DNA of 42,767 nucleotides from Roseovarius sp. (GCA_002720475.1 PBIL01000004.1:137834-180600); one strand, 5' to 3'. Shown: positions 27,889 through 36,828, counted from the stretch's first letter. Notes: generated by a model not told the origin, from the letters alone. Translations and numbers: made by a program.

Positions 27889-27995
27889 GGCACGCAAACT
27901 GGCGCGCGGTGGCGGGATTGGCAAGGGCGGTTCGCCTGGTCGGGCCGCCGCAAAATTCGGTGGAAACGCCCGCGGTTCGGTGCGATGCTCGGTCC

Positions 27996-28646
27996 ATGAT
28001 GGTGCAGCCTTATCCCTCCTACACAAGGGCCGAACGGCTTGCCGACGGCGTCGTGCATGTGACCGGGCTTGTCGCGGCGGTGACGGGTGTGGCGATGCTG
28101 CTGGCGATCCGGGCACTGCGGATGGACGGGGTGACGCTGGCGGCGGTGCTGATCTATTCAATGGCGCTGCTGGCGATGCTCGCGGCCTCTGCGGCCTATC
28201 ACCTCTTTGCCCATACATCGGCGCGCCCGGTGTTGCGCAGGCTCGATCACGCGGCGATCTACATCAAGATCGCGGGCACCTTCACGCCGCTCGGCGTGCT
28301 GCTCGGGACGGCCTTCGGCTATCTGGTGCTCGCGGCGGTCTGGGTGCTGGCGCTTGCCGGTGCGGTGGCCAAGCTCCGCCGCCCGCGCGGCCAGATGACC
28401 ACCGGCTGGCTGCCCTACATCCTGCTTGGCTGGCTCGGTCTGGCGCTCATCCTGCCGCTTGCGGGCGTTCTTCCGGGGCCGAGCTTCGGGCTGATCGTGG
28501 CGGGCGGGCTGCTCTATACCGTGGGCGTGATCTTCTACGCCTGGGAAAGCCTGCGGTTTGCCAACGCGATCTGGCACCTCTTCGTGGCGCTGGCCACGGG
28601 GTGCTTCTTCGCGGGCATCAGCACGGCGCTGGCCGCCGCGCTCTGA
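27996..28646 (+). CDS. Hemolysin III / PAQR-type membrane protein
   Basis: The 216-residue protein has seven hydrophobic segments and the family motifs YTRAERLADGVVHVTGL, SAAYHLF, the LDHAAIYIKIAGTFTP segment and ANAIWHLFVALA. The conserved His and Asp residues fit the metal site of PAQR-like proteins. Although called hemolysin III, the role in bacteria is likely membrane homeostasis. Two ATGs (27996 and 27999) are possible. It is convergent with the DUF6455 gene, 9 bases away. Confidence 0.92.
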   Translation: MMVQPYPSYTRAERLADGVVHVTGLVAAVTGVAMLLAIRALRMDGVTLAAVLIYSMALLAMLAASAAYHLFAHTSARPVLRRLDHAAIYIKIAGTFTPLGVLLGTAFGYLVLAAVWVLALAGAVAKLRRPRGQMTTGWLPYILLGWLGLALILPLAGVLPGPSFGLIVAGGLLYTVGVIFYAWESLRFANAIWHLFVALATGCFFAGISTALAAAL

Positions 28647-28655
28647 GCGGCTGGC

Positions 28656-28919
28656 TCAGGCGTGGCGCCCGGCCTTGAGATCGGCGAAGAGATCGACGTT
28701 GCGGCAATAGCCCGGCGCGGGCGCGCCCGGGCGGGCCGAATCGAGCCAGCGCTCGCAGGCACCGGGATGGGCGCATCCGGTGCAGGCCAGGACGGCATCC
28801 CGCAGGCCGCCGGGGCTGAGCAGCCCCGCCATCATCTTCTCTTCCAGATCGACGCCTTGAGTCGTGGCCATCCTGTCCACGAGATCGGCGTGACGGGCGA
28901 GCGTGCGAACGCTTTGCAT
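28656..28919 (-). CDS. DUF6455 family small cysteine protein
   Basis: The 87-residue protein has four Cys in CTGCAHPGACERW and GYCRNVDLF. This pattern, preceded by LSPGGLRDAVL, matches DUF6455. The cysteines could bind Zn, Fe or a cluster, but no function is known. I chose the ATG at 28919 (MQSVRTLARHAD), with GGAGGTA upstream. It stands alone between the convergent hemolysin III gene and the M48 protease gene. Confidence 0.8.
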   Translation of the reverse strand: MQSVRTLARHADLVDRMATTQGVDLEEKMMAGLLSPGGLRDAVLACTGCAHPGACERWLDSARPGAPAPGYCRNVDLFADLKAGRHA

Positions 28920-29003
28920 GGGCGATACCTCCGGTTGGTTGCCCCGAGGGTGCGGGATGCGGACCGTGCCCGCCTTGATCTGGGTCAAACCGGGAGGCGC
29001 GGT

Positions 29004-29711
29004 TCAGAGCCCGGCGGCGACCCGCCGCACCGTCTCGACCCGCTGCGCATTGGGCGGGTGGGTGCCGAGGAACCGGTTGCCCGGATCGGGGATCTGCGAG
29101 AAGAAGGCGACGCCGCGCAGCGGGTCGTATCCCGATTTGTGGGCGATCACCGTGCCGAGCGCATCGGCCTCGAGCTCGAATTCCTTGGAAAAGACACGCC
29201 CGCCCACGCCTGCGCCGAGATCGACAGCCTGTTCCACCACACCCTGCCCGGCCCCGGTGATGGCCGCGATCCCGCCGAGGATCAGCGCGCCGGCCGCCGC
29301 GCTCTGCTGCTGGCGCGGGATGTGGCCGGCGATGTGATGCGCGGCCTCGTGGCCCATGACGAAGGCCAGCTCGTCCGAATTGCGCACCGCGCCGATCATC
29401 GGCAGCGTGAAGGCGATGATCGGCTGGCCGTTGCGGTCGAGCGTCTGGTAGGCGTTGACCGGCTGGCCGGGCCGGTCATCCACGACGATGCGGAAATCGC
29501 AGTTCGACCGGGGGGCGCGCGCGCGGCATTCGCGCTCGGCCACGGGCTCGACGCGCTGCACCACGGTCAGGAACTGCTGCACCTTGTCGCGCGTCACCAC
29601 GGGCGCGGCGGGGCGCGGCGCGGCGGCAGGGCGCGGGGCAGGGCCGGTCTCGACCACCTCGACACAGGCGGCGAGACCGAAGATCAGGACAAGGCAGGCA
29701 AACCGGCGCAT
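29004..29711 (-). CDS. M48 family metalloprotease, lipoprotein
   Basis: The 235-residue protein has a lipoprotein signal peptide (MRRFACLVLIFGLAAC, lipid-anchored Cys16) and then a Pro/Ala-rich linker. The protease domain has the zinc motif HEAAH (121-125) and the third ligand in ELEADALG (about E181). The C-terminus FLGTHPPNAQRVETV is typical of periplasmic M48 proteases such as BepA/LoiP. AGGAGGT precedes the ATG. It probably works on outer-membrane or periplasmic proteins. Confidence 0.92.
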   Translation of the reverse strand: MRRFACLVLIFGLAACVEVVETGPAPRPAAAPRPAAPVVTRDKVQQFLTVVQRVEPVAERECRARAPRSNCDFRIVVDDRPGQPVNAYQTLDRNGQPIIAFTLPMIGAVRNSDELAFVMGHEAAHHIAGHIPRQQQSAAAGALILGGIAAITGAGQGVVEQAVDLGAGVGGRVFSKEFELEADALGTVIAHKSGYDPLRGVAFFSQIPDPGNRFLGTHPPNAQRVETVRRVAAGL

Positions 29712-29832
29712 GACACCTCCTGGCAACTCTCTTGCCCCCTGTTGTAGCAGGCTCGCGCCGACCCGCCAGCCCCGCAAAGCGCCCGTGCGCCTTGGGATTT
29801 GCAATCCGCCGCCGAGCGGATAGGATCCGCCC

Positions 29833-30069
29833 ATGTTTTCCATCGAACACGAATTCGACTCGACCGTGATCACCCTCGTGGACGAGGGCGAGACACCCCT
29901 GGCCGAGGATGTCATCGTCAACGCCTTCGAGGAATGCGTGACGGTCGAGCAATACGACCCGCGCACCGACCGGATCCAGAAGATCACGCTCTCGATGTCG
30001 CAGCTGCGCGATCTCGGCGCGGCGCTCGACCTGCCCGAAGGGGTCTATCTGCGCGAACCCCTGCCCTGA
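29833..30069 (+). CDS. Small conserved protein of unknown function
   Basis: The 78-residue acidic protein (MFSIEHEFDSTVITLVDEGE) has no signal peptide or membrane helix. It contains a short IQKITLSMSQLRDLGAALDLPEG segment. GGATAGGA lies upstream. Codon use matches the neighbours, and it faces meaB 3 bases away, so it is a real native gene. I do not recognise a named family. It is divergent from the M48 protease across about 121 bases. Confidence 0.75.
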   Translation: MFSIEHEFDSTVITLVDEGETPLAEDVIVNAFEECVTVEQYDPRTDRIQKITLSMSQLRDLGAALDLPEGVYLREPLP

Positions 30070-30072
30070 GCC

Positions 30073-31047
30073 TCAGCCGCCCAGGCGCGCGAGCATCCGC
30101 GCGGCGGCCACCACGGGCGTGATCTCTCCCGCCGCCACCTGCCGGGCGAAACCCTCCATCGCGGCGCGGCTTTCGGGGGTCTCCAGCCGGGCCAGCAGCC
30201 CCTGCCGGACCTCCTCGGCGAACCAGCTTTGGGCCTGCGCGGCGCGCCGCGCGGCAAAATGCCCCTCCGCGCGCCGCCACGCGACAAGCGCGCGCATCTC
30301 CTCCCAGGCTTGCGCCAGCCCCTCGCCCGTCGCCGCCGAGACTGTCAGCGCCTTGGGAAAGCCCTCCGGGTCCTGCGGCCGCCGGCGCAGGAGCCGCAGC
30401 GCGCCCGCGTAATCCGCGCGCGTGCGGTTGGCTGCCGGTTTCAGATCGCCATCGGCCTTGTTGACAAGGATGAGATCGGCGATTTCCATGATCCCGCGCT
30501 TGACGCCCTGCAATTCATCGCCGCCCGCCGGTGCCAGCAGCAGCACGAAGATGTCCGACATCTCGGCCACCACGGTCTCGGACTGGCCCACGCCCACGGT
30601 CTCGATCAGCACCACGTCGAAGCCCGCCGCCTCGCACAGCATCACCGCCTCGCGCGTGCGCCGCGCCACGCCGCCCAGATGCGTCCGGCTGGGCGAGGGG
30701 CGGATGAAGGCGGCAGGCTCGCGCGAGAGCCGTTCCATCCGCGTCTTGTCGCCGAGGATCGAGCCGCCCGAGCGCGCCGAGGAGGGATCGACCGCCAGCA
30801 CCGCCACCTTGAGCCCCTGTTCCGTCAGCATCAGCCCGAAGCTTTCGATGAAGGTGGACTTGCCCACGCCGGGCGTGCCCGACAGGCCGATGCGGATCGC
30901 TTCGCGCCCGGCACCGTTCACCCGCTCCAGAAGCTGCGCCGCCGCCTCCCGGTGCTCGGGCCGCGCGCTCTCGATCAGGGTGATGGCACGGGCAAGCGCG
31001 CGGCGGTCGCCGCTGAGGATCCTGTCGCTCAGATCGTCTCGGGTCAT
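30073..31047 (-). CDS. meaB: Methylmalonyl-CoA mutase-associated GTPase MeaB
   Basis: The 324-residue G3E GTPase protects and reloads B12-dependent acyl-CoA mutases. Walker A is GTPGVGKS (57-64). Further motifs are DPSSARSGGSILGDKTRM, ETVGVGQSE and the NKAD guanine-specificity motif. The mutase itself is not in the window, but mch and mcl2 of the ethylmalonyl-CoA pathway lie 3-6 kb away, which fits its role. AGGGGA precedes the ATG. Confidence 0.95.
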   Translation of the reverse strand: MTRDDLSDRILSGDRRALARAITLIESARPEHREAAAQLLERVNGAGREAIRIGLSGTPGVGKSTFIESFGLMLTEQGLKVAVLAVDPSSARSGGSILGDKTRMERLSREPAAFIRPSPSRTHLGGVARRTREAVMLCEAAGFDVVLIETVGVGQSETVVAEMSDIFVLLLAPAGGDELQGVKRGIMEIADLILVNKADGDLKPAANRTRADYAGALRLLRRRPQDPEGFPKALTVSAATGEGLAQAWEEMRALVAWRRAEGHFAARRAAQAQSWFAEEVRQGLLARLETPESRAAMEGFARQVAAGEITPVVAAARMLARLGG

Positions 31048-31113
31048 GGGCCTGTCCCCTGGTGCCGGGCCTTCTTGCCTTGGGCGGCGGCTCGTGTCCA
31101 GAGCGGGGGAGAT

Positions 31114-31134
31114 GAGTATTTGTGGAACAGTGAA
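31114..31134 (+). repeat. GAGTATTT-type short intergenic motif, copy 2
   Basis: GAGTATTTGTGGAACAGTGAA closely matches the motif at 24926-24947, in the same orientation relative to the downstream gene (here hrpB). It lies in the divergent meaB/hrpB spacer, about 50 bases before the hrpB start. Confidence 0.5.
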
Positions 31135-31185
31135 ACCGGGCCCGCGCCTCTGGCCAAGCGTGCGCGCCTGTCCGATAAGCGGGGG

Positions 31186-33636
31186 ATGAGCCTGCCCCTG
31201 CCCATCCTTGACGCGATCCCGGACCTGCTAACCGCGCTCGGCGCGCGCGGGCGCGCCGTGCTCCAGGCCCCTCCGGGGGCGGGCAAGACCACGCTCGTGC
31301 CGCTGGAGATGCTGCGCGCGGGGCTGGTTCCGGGCCGCATCGTGATGCTCGAGCCGCGCCGCCTCGCCGCCCGCGCCGCCGCCGAGCGCATGGCCGAGAC
31401 CCTCGGGGAGAGGGTGGGCGCGACAGTGGGCTACCGCATCCGGGGCGAGGCGCGCGTCGCGCGCGAGACCCGCATCGAGGTGGTGACCGAGGGGATCCTC
31501 ACCCGCATGATCCAGGGCGCGCCCGACCTGCCCGGCGTGGGCGCGGTGATCTTCGACGAGTTTCACGAGCGGTCCCTCAATGCCGATCTGGGCCTTGCGC
31601 TCTGTCTGGAGGTGGCGGATGCCTTGCGCGAGGATCTGGTCCTGCTGGCGATGTCGGCCACGCTCGACGCGGAACCCGTGGCCGCGCTCATGGGAGATGT
31701 GCCGGTGATCACCTCGGAAGGGCGAAGCTTTCCGGTCACGACCCGCTGGCTCGACCGTCCCTTGCCGAGGGGCACGCGCCTGCCCGAGGCCACGGCCGAT
31801 CTGGTGGCGCGGGCCGTGGCCGAGACCGAGGGCGGCGTGCTCGTCTTCCTGCCCGGCGAGGGTGAGATCCGCCGCACCGAGGCGCTGCTCAAGACGCGCC
31901 TGCCGCCCGAATGCCAGATCCGGCCCCTGTTCGGCGCGATGGATTTCGCGGCGCAGCGCGCCGCCATCGCCCCCGCTCCCCATGGCCGCAAGGTCGTGCT
32001 TGCCAGCGCCATCGCCGAGACCTCGCTCACCATCGAGGATATCCGCGTGGTGGTGGATGCGGGCCGCGCGCGGCGCGCGCGCTTCGACCCCGGCTCCGGC
32101 ATGGCGCGGCTGGTGACGGAACGGGTGACGCGCGCCGAGGCCGCGCAGCGCGCGGGCCGCGCGGGCCGCGTGGCCGAGGGGGTCTGCTACCGGCTCTGGA
32201 CGCGGGGCGAGGAGGGGGCGCTCGCCCCCTTTCCGCCGGCCGAGATCGACGCCGCTGACCTGACCGGCCTCGCGCTCGAACTGGCGCTCTGGGGGGCCGC
32301 GCCAGAGGACATGCCCTTTCTCACGCCCCCCAATCCCGGCAGCTATGCGGAGGCGCAGACGCTCTTGCGAATGCTGGGCGCACTCGACGGGCGCGGCGCG
32401 ATCACCGATCACGGGCGCGCCCTGGCCGGGTTGCCGCTGCACCCGCGCCTTGCCCACATGCTCCGCGTGGCGGGACCGGACGCGGCGGATCTTGCGGCCC
32501 TTCTGGCCGAGCGCGACCCGCTGCCGCGCGCCGCGCCGGTGGACCTCTCGCTCCGGCTCAAGGCGTTGCGCGATCCGCGCGGCTTTGCCGAGAGCCACCC
32601 CTGGGCACCGCATCGCGCCACGCTGGAACGCATCCGTGCCGAGGCAAGGCGGCTGCGCGCGCAGGCGCATGGTGGCGGCGCGTTCAGTGCTCCCGAAATG
32701 GCCGCGCTGGCCTACCCGGACCGGATCGCGCTCCGGCGCAGGGGCGAGGCGCCGCGCTACGTGCTCTCGGGCGGCAAGGGGGCGGTGATGCCCGAGGATG
32801 ATCCGCTGGCGGGCGCGCGGCTTCTCGTGGCGACGGATCTTGACGGCGACCCGCGCGAGGCCCGCATCCGCCAGGCCATCGCCATCTCCGAGGCCGAAGT
32901 GAGGGCGCTATATGCCGGGCGCATCGCCTGGCACGATCTCTGCGCCTGGGACCGGCGGGCGCGCCGCGTCGTGGCGCGGCGGCAGGAGCGGCTTGGCGCG
33001 CTGGTGCTCGATGACCGGACCTGGCCCGACGTGCCACCCGAGGCCGTGGCGCGCGCCATGCTCGACGGGGTGCGCGATCTGGGGCTGGTCTGGAGCGATG
33101 CGGCACGGCGGCTGGCGGCGCGTGTGGCGCTTTTGCGCGCGCGCGACCCGTCCCTGCCCGAGATGACCGAGGCGGCGCTGATGGAACGGCTCGAGGAGTG
33201 GCTCTTGCCCCATCTCGGGGGGGGGAGGACGGCCGAGGACTGGCGCGGCTTCGACATCGCCCCGGCGCTCGCCGCGATGCTGACCTGGGATCAGCGCGAG
33301 GCGCTCGACCGCGCCGTGCCGGGCCAGTTCATCACGCCGCTGGGCCGGCGCATCCCCATCGACTATTCCGGCGCGGCCCCGGAGATCACGCTCCGCCTTC
33401 AGGAAATGTTCGGCCAGGCCACGCATCCGAGCGTGGCGGACCAGCCCCTGCGCGTCACGCTGCTCTCGCCCGCGGGCCGTCCGCTCCAGACCACGATGGA
33501 TCTGCCCGGCTTCTGGTCCAGCTCCTATGCGGAGGTGCGCAAGGAGATGCGCGGCCGCTACCCCCGCCATCCCTGGCCCGAGGATCCGACCGAGGCCGAC
33601 CCGACCTTGCGCGCCAAGCCTCGAAATACGAAGTGA
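31186..33636 (+). CDS. hrpB: ATP-dependent RNA helicase HrpB
   Basis: The 816-residue DEAH-type helicase has motif I GAGKTT (31-36), motif II DEFH (124-127), motif III SAT, the motif VI region QRAGRAGRVAEGVCYRLW, and the HrpB C-terminal SSYAEVRKEMRGRYPRHPW. I chose the ATG at 31186 (MSLPLPILDAIPDL), the family start. It may act in RNA turnover or ribosome-related steps; its role is poorly defined. Confidence 0.95.
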   Translation: MSLPLPILDAIPDLLTALGARGRAVLQAPPGAGKTTLVPLEMLRAGLVPGRIVMLEPRRLAARAAAERMAETLGERVGATVGYRIRGEARVARETRIEVVTEGILTRMIQGAPDLPGVGAVIFDEFHERSLNADLGLALCLEVADALREDLVLLAMSATLDAEPVAALMGDVPVITSEGRSFPVTTRWLDRPLPRGTRLPEATADLVARAVAETEGGVLVFLPGEGEIRRTEALLKTRLPPECQIRPLFGAMDFAAQRAAIAPAPHGRKVVLASAIAETSLTIEDIRVVVDAGRARRARFDPGSGMARLVTERVTRAEAAQRAGRAGRVAEGVCYRLWTRGEEGALAPFPPAEIDAADLTGLALELALWGAAPEDMPFLTPPNPGSYAEAQTLLRMLGALDGRGAITDHGRALAGLPLHPRLAHMLRVAGPDAADLAALLAERDPLPRAAPVDLSLRLKALRDPRGFAESHPWAPHRATLERIRAEARRLRAQAHGGGAFSAPEMAALAYPDRIALRRRGEAPRYVLSGGKGAVMPEDDPLAGARLLVATDLDGDPREARIRQAIAISEAEVRALYAGRIAWHDLCAWDRRARRVVARRQERLGALVLDDRTWPDVPPEAVARAMLDGVRDLGLVWSDAARRLAARVALLRARDPSLPEMTEAALMERLEEWLLPHLGGGRTAEDWRGFDIAPALAAMLTWDQREALDRAVPGQFITPLGRRIPIDYSGAAPEITLRLQEMFGQATHPSVADQPLRVTLLSPAGRPLQTTMDLPGFWSSSYAEVRKEMRGRYPRHPWPEDPTEADPTLRAKPRNTK

Positions 33637-33637
33637 T

Positions 33638-33666
33638 TTGCAGATTCGTTGATCGATACCTAATCT
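33638..33666 (+). promoter_or_regulatory. Candidate sigma-70 promoter before the nudix gene
   Basis: TTGCAG at 33638-33643 and TAATCT at 33661-33666 are 17 bases apart in an AT-rich island (33636-33682) unlike the GC-rich surroundings. The match to consensus is partial. A 14-codon reading frame starts at 33680 and overlaps the nudix start. Confidence 0.35.
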
Positions 33667-33711
33667 ATTGAGTTAATAAATGGACGAATTCGTTCAGACG
33701 AGCAGGGCCAG

Positions 33712-34170
33712 ATGGTTCAGATGACACCCCTTGCCGCGCGCGCGCGTGACGCGCTCGCCCCTCCGTCCGACCGGCAGGTCGCGGCGCTGTGCTGGCGCAA
33801 GGCCAGGGGAGTCAAGGAGGTTCTGCTCGTCACCAGCCGCGATACCGGGCGCTGGATCGTGCCGAAGGGCTGGCCCGTCAAGGGGCTTTCGCCCGCGCAA
33901 TCGGCGGCGCGCGAGGCCTGGGAAGAGGCGGGCGTGCGCGCGGAGGCCGCCGCCCTGCGGCCCTGCGGGCAATTCCGCTACGAAAAGATTCTCAAGGACG
34001 GCAGCGGCGTGCTGCTCAGGGTGCAGCTCTTCAAGGTGCGGCTGCGCCAGGGTGATCTTGCCGACAGCTTTCCCGAGGCGGGCCAGCGCCAGCGCGTCTG
34101 GGTGCGCCCGAAAAAGGCCGCGCAGATGGTCGAGGAACCAGAGTTGCAGGACATCCTGCGCGCGTTCTGA
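33712..34170 (+). CDS. NUDIX hydrolase
   Basis: The 152-residue protein has the nudix core REAWEEAG (67-74), preceded by PKGWPVKG. The first Glu of the canonical Gx5E is Leu here (position 59). The WIVPKGWP type resembles diphosphoinositol-polyphosphate or Ap(n)A hydrolases of alphaproteobacteria. The start could be the ATG at 33712 or 33721. It is convergent with mch, 6 bases away. Confidence 0.88.
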   Translation: MVQMTPLAARARDALAPPSDRQVAALCWRKARGVKEVLLVTSRDTGRWIVPKGWPVKGLSPAQSAAREAWEEAGVRAEAAALRPCGQFRYEKILKDGSGVLLRVQLFKVRLRQGDLADSFPEAGQRQRVWVRPKKAAQMVEEPELQDILRAF

Positions 34171-34176
34171 TCGGGC

Positions 34177-35208
34177 TCAGAGCGGCACGAGCACCCAGTA
34201 ATCCAGATCGAGCAGGACATGAGGCAGGTATTTGCCCTCCGCGTCCCGGAGCGTGAACGGCTCCCCGCCCTTCGTAGCCACCAGCCGCAGGCGCAGCGCG
34301 CCAACCCCAGGCGCGTCGGTGTCGGCGCGGTCGAGAACCTCCGACCAGGCCCGCACCGTGTCGCCCGCGAAACACGGGTTGGCGTGGCTGCCGGCATTGA
34401 TCGCGGCGATCATCTGCGCGTTCGCGAGGCCGTTGAAGGACAGGGCGCGGGCCATCGACATCACGTGCCCGCCGTAGATGAGCCGCTTGCCATCGGCGCG
34501 CGGCGTGGCGTCGAAATGCGTCTTCGAGGTGTTCTGCCACAGGCGCGTGGCCATCATGTGCTCGGCCTCCTCGATGGTCACGCCGTCCACATGGTCGATC
34601 AACTCGCCGATCTCGTAATCGTCCCGGCGATGCGGTTCTCCCGCAAGGCCGAAATCGTAATTCGTGAAATCGAGCCCGGCCGGGATGACCAGCCTTTCGG
34701 GCGCGACGACCGGCGCGGTCCGCGGCACCACCGGATCGGGCGCGGGGGCATCGAGGTTGTTCTTGCGCACCATCACCCAACGGACGAATTCCATCACCGG
34801 AAGCTCGTGCTGGTTGAACCCGGTGGTGCGCACATAGACAACCCCGGTCTTGCCCGAGGAGTTCTGCTTGAGCCCGATCACCTCGGACTGGGCGCGCAGC
34901 GTGTCGCCCGGATAGACCGGCCGCAGCCAGCGCGTCTCGGCATAGCCCAGATTCGCCACGGCATTGAGCGAGATGTCCGGCACCGACTTGCCGAAGACGA
35001 TGTGAAACGCCGCCATGTCGTCGATCGGGCTGTCCGGAAGGCCGCTCGCGCGGGCAAACTCGTTCGAGGAATAGAGCGCGTGCCGTGCCGGGTAAAGCGC
35101 GTGGTAGAGCGCGCGCTCGCCGCCCGAAACGCTGCGCGGCACCGCGTGGCGGATCACCTCGCCCAGCCGGTAATCCTCGAAGAAACGGCCCGGGTTGGTC
35201 TTGGCCAT
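34177..35208 (-). CDS. mch: Mesaconyl-CoA hydratase (beta-methylmalyl-CoA dehydratase)
   Basis: The 343-residue double MaoC-domain protein matches the Rhodobacter enzyme that interconverts (2R,3S)-beta-methylmalyl-CoA and mesaconyl-CoA in the ethylmalonyl-CoA pathway. Features are RFFEDYRLGEVIRH at the start, RWLRPVYPGDTLRAQSEV in the first hotdog domain and NPCFAGDTVRAWSEVLDR in the second. It ends an operon mcl2-nnrU-DUF1737-mch with gaps of only 2-6 bases. The substrate assignment is from length, sequence and pathway context. Confidence 0.9.
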   Translation of the reverse strand: MAKTNPGRFFEDYRLGEVIRHAVPRSVSGGERALYHALYPARHALYSSNEFARASGLPDSPIDDMAAFHIVFGKSVPDISLNAVANLGYAETRWLRPVYPGDTLRAQSEVIGLKQNSSGKTGVVYVRTTGFNQHELPVMEFVRWVMVRKNNLDAPAPDPVVPRTAPVVAPERLVIPAGLDFTNYDFGLAGEPHRRDDYEIGELIDHVDGVTIEEAEHMMATRLWQNTSKTHFDATPRADGKRLIYGGHVMSMARALSFNGLANAQMIAAINAGSHANPCFAGDTVRAWSEVLDRADTDAPGVGALRLRLVATKGGEPFTLRDAEGKYLPHVLLDLDYWVLVPL

Positions 35209-35210
35209 GC

Positions 35211-35414
35211 TCAGTAATCTCCCAGTTCAATGTCGGGTGAATAGGTGCCCGGCACGTCCTTGACCACCGCCTGACCGCAGCGCATCACGCCGTTGGCCGC
35301 GTCGAAGGCATAGGTCGGCCCGCCGTGCAGCGCCCAGCCCCGGTTGAGCGCGGCGGTCACCTTGTGACAGAACGCCGACGTGTCATCGGCGGTGAGAAAC
35401 CGATAGAGCTGCAT
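35211..35414 (-). CDS. DUF1737 domain protein
   Basis: The 67-residue protein has YRFLTADDTSAFCHKVTAALN, then GWALHGGPTYAFD and MRCGQAVVKDV, the DUF1737 pattern. It is cytosolic and of unknown function. It lies two bases before mch and four after nnrU, so is co-transcribed with ethylmalonyl-CoA genes; a link to that pathway is inference. Confidence 0.85.
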   Translation of the reverse strand: MQLYRFLTADDTSAFCHKVTAALNRGWALHGGPTYAFDAANGVMRCGQAVVKDVPGTYSPDIELGDY

Positions 35415-35418
35415 GGAT

Positions 35419-35964
35419 CTACCCCGGAAACGGCCAGACGCCCAGCCAGTTGTGAACGAAGGTCATGGCGAAGAAGAGCACCACCGTGATGACGACGAGA
35501 AGGATGTCCTTCTTCGCCTCGCCCGGCTGCGGGCGGTCCCAGTCCTCGGACATGTTGATGACGACCACCTCCAGCACCGCCCAGCCGAGCAGCCCGCCGA
35601 AGAGGATGAGCGAGGCCAGATCGCCATTGACCAGCAGATGCGCCACCGCCCAGACCTTGACGGCGGTGAGCTGCGGATGGCGCATGGCCCCGCGCAGCCG
35701 CCCCTTGGTGGCGCTCATCCCGTAGAGGAACACCGCGCCGAGCATCATCAGGTTGTTGACATGCACCGTCCATGCCGGCGGGAACCAGACATTGACGGAC
35801 TCCGCCTGCCGGTAGCCGATGATCATGAGCGCGAGCCCGGCGAGCACGCCAAGCGCCACGACACCCTTGCCCGCCGTCCCCATCCGCGCGCGCAGCCCCG
35901 GGGCCACGCGCTTGAAGAGATGTGCCGCGGTCCAGAGGATCAGTCCAAGGACGAGATAGGCCAT
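35419..35964 (-). CDS. NnrU family membrane protein
   Basis: The 181-residue protein has about five transmembrane segments (MAYLVLGLILWTAAHLF, the GKGVVALGVLAGLALMIIGY region, VHVNNLMMLGAVFLYGMS, ILFGGLLGWAVLEVVVI, ILLVVITVVLFFAMTFVHNW) and conserved His residues (AAHLFKR, MRHPQLTAVKVWAVAHLLVNGD). NnrU is named for denitrification loci, but here it sits between mcl2 and DUF1737-mch. Its function is unclear; a haem- or quinone-related role is possible. Confidence 0.88.
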   Translation of the reverse strand: MAYLVLGLILWTAAHLFKRVAPGLRARMGTAGKGVVALGVLAGLALMIIGYRQAESVNVWFPPAWTVHVNNLMMLGAVFLYGMSATKGRLRGAMRHPQLTAVKVWAVAHLLVNGDLASLILFGGLLGWAVLEVVVINMSEDWDRPQPGEAKKDILLVVITVVLFFAMTFVHNWLGVWPFPG

Positions 35965-35970
35965 TGCTCG

Positions 35971-36828
35971 CTACTCCGCTGCCAGGTCGCGTATCGCCCG
36001 GGCCTGTTCAAGGAGGCGCTGCGCGGTCTCGACATGCAGATTCTCGACGATCTGCCCGTCCACCACCGCGATCCCCTGGCCCGAGGCGCGGCTTTCTTCA
36101 TACGCGGCAATCTGGCGTTCGGCCAGTTCGATTTCGGCCTCGGTCGGGGCGAAGGCGGCATTGGCGATGTCGATCTGCGCCGGGTGGATGAGCGTCTTGC
36201 CGTCGAAGCCCAGGTCTCGGCCCCGTTCGCATTCGGCGCGCAGCCCCTCCTCGTCCTTGAAGCGGTTATAGACCCCGTCCACCGCCACGATCCGCGCCAC
36301 CCGCGCCGCCAGCACGATGGTCTGGAGCGACAACATCAGCGGCAGCCGGTCCGCGCGTCCGCGCACCCGCAGGTCCTTGGCCAGATCGTTCGTGCCCGCG
36401 ACCAGCCCCGCCACCTGTGCATGGGCCGCGATCTCCCGCGCGTTCAGGATCGAGAGCGGCGTCTCCATCATCGCCCAGATCGGCAGATCGGGGCCGATGA
36501 CATCGCGCAGCATGTCGATATCGCCGGCCGTGTCGACCTTGGGCAGAAGGATCGCATCGGCCCCTGCCGCCGCGAAGGTGCGCGCATCCGCCAGCCCCCA
36601 TTCGGTCGAGAGCGCGTTGATCCGCACGAGTTTTGCGCGCTTGCCATAGCCGTTCTCCTGAAGCGCGGCGCGCAGCGCGGCGCGCGCCTCGGCCTTGGCG
36701 TCGGGGGCCACGGCATCCTCCAGATCGAAGATGATCGCATCGGCGGGCAGGCCCCGCGCCTTCTGCAGCGCCCGCGCGCTCGAGCCGGGGATGTAGAGCA
36801 CGGAACGATAGGGTCGGGTGGCGGCCAT
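35971..36828 (-). CDS. mcl2: CitE-like (3S)-malyl-CoA thioesterase (Mcl2-type)
   Basis: The 285-residue HpcH/HpaI/CitE-fold protein has RSVLYIPGSSARALQKA, the FDLEDAVAPDAK metal-binding region, LVRINALSTEW, ILLPKVDTAGDI and GFDGKTLIHPAQI. Its length and its place near mch and mdh match Rhodobacter Mcl2, which hydrolyses (3S)-malyl-CoA to malate and CoA, rather than the longer malyl-CoA lyase. Lyase activity cannot be excluded. I chose the ATG at 36828 by family start. It leads the operon. Confidence 0.87.
   Translation of the reverse strand: MAATRPYRSVLYIPGSSARALQKARGLPADAIIFDLEDAVAPDAKAEARAALRAALQENGYGKRAKLVRINALSTEWGLADARTFAAAGADAILLPKVDTAGDIDMLRDVIGPDLPIWAMMETPLSILNAREIAAHAQVAGLVAGTNDLAKDLRVRGRADRLPLMLSLQTIVLAARVARIVAVDGVYNRFKDEEGLRAECERGRDLGFDGKTLIHPAQIDIANAAFAPTEAEIELAERQIAAYEESRASGQGIAVVDGQIVENLHVETAQRLLEQARAIRDLAAE

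Noticed and set aside
31228..32670. Long minus-strand open frame opposite hrpB
   Set aside because: No motifs and low-complexity Arg/Gly/His content; hrpB on the other strand has complete helicase motifs.
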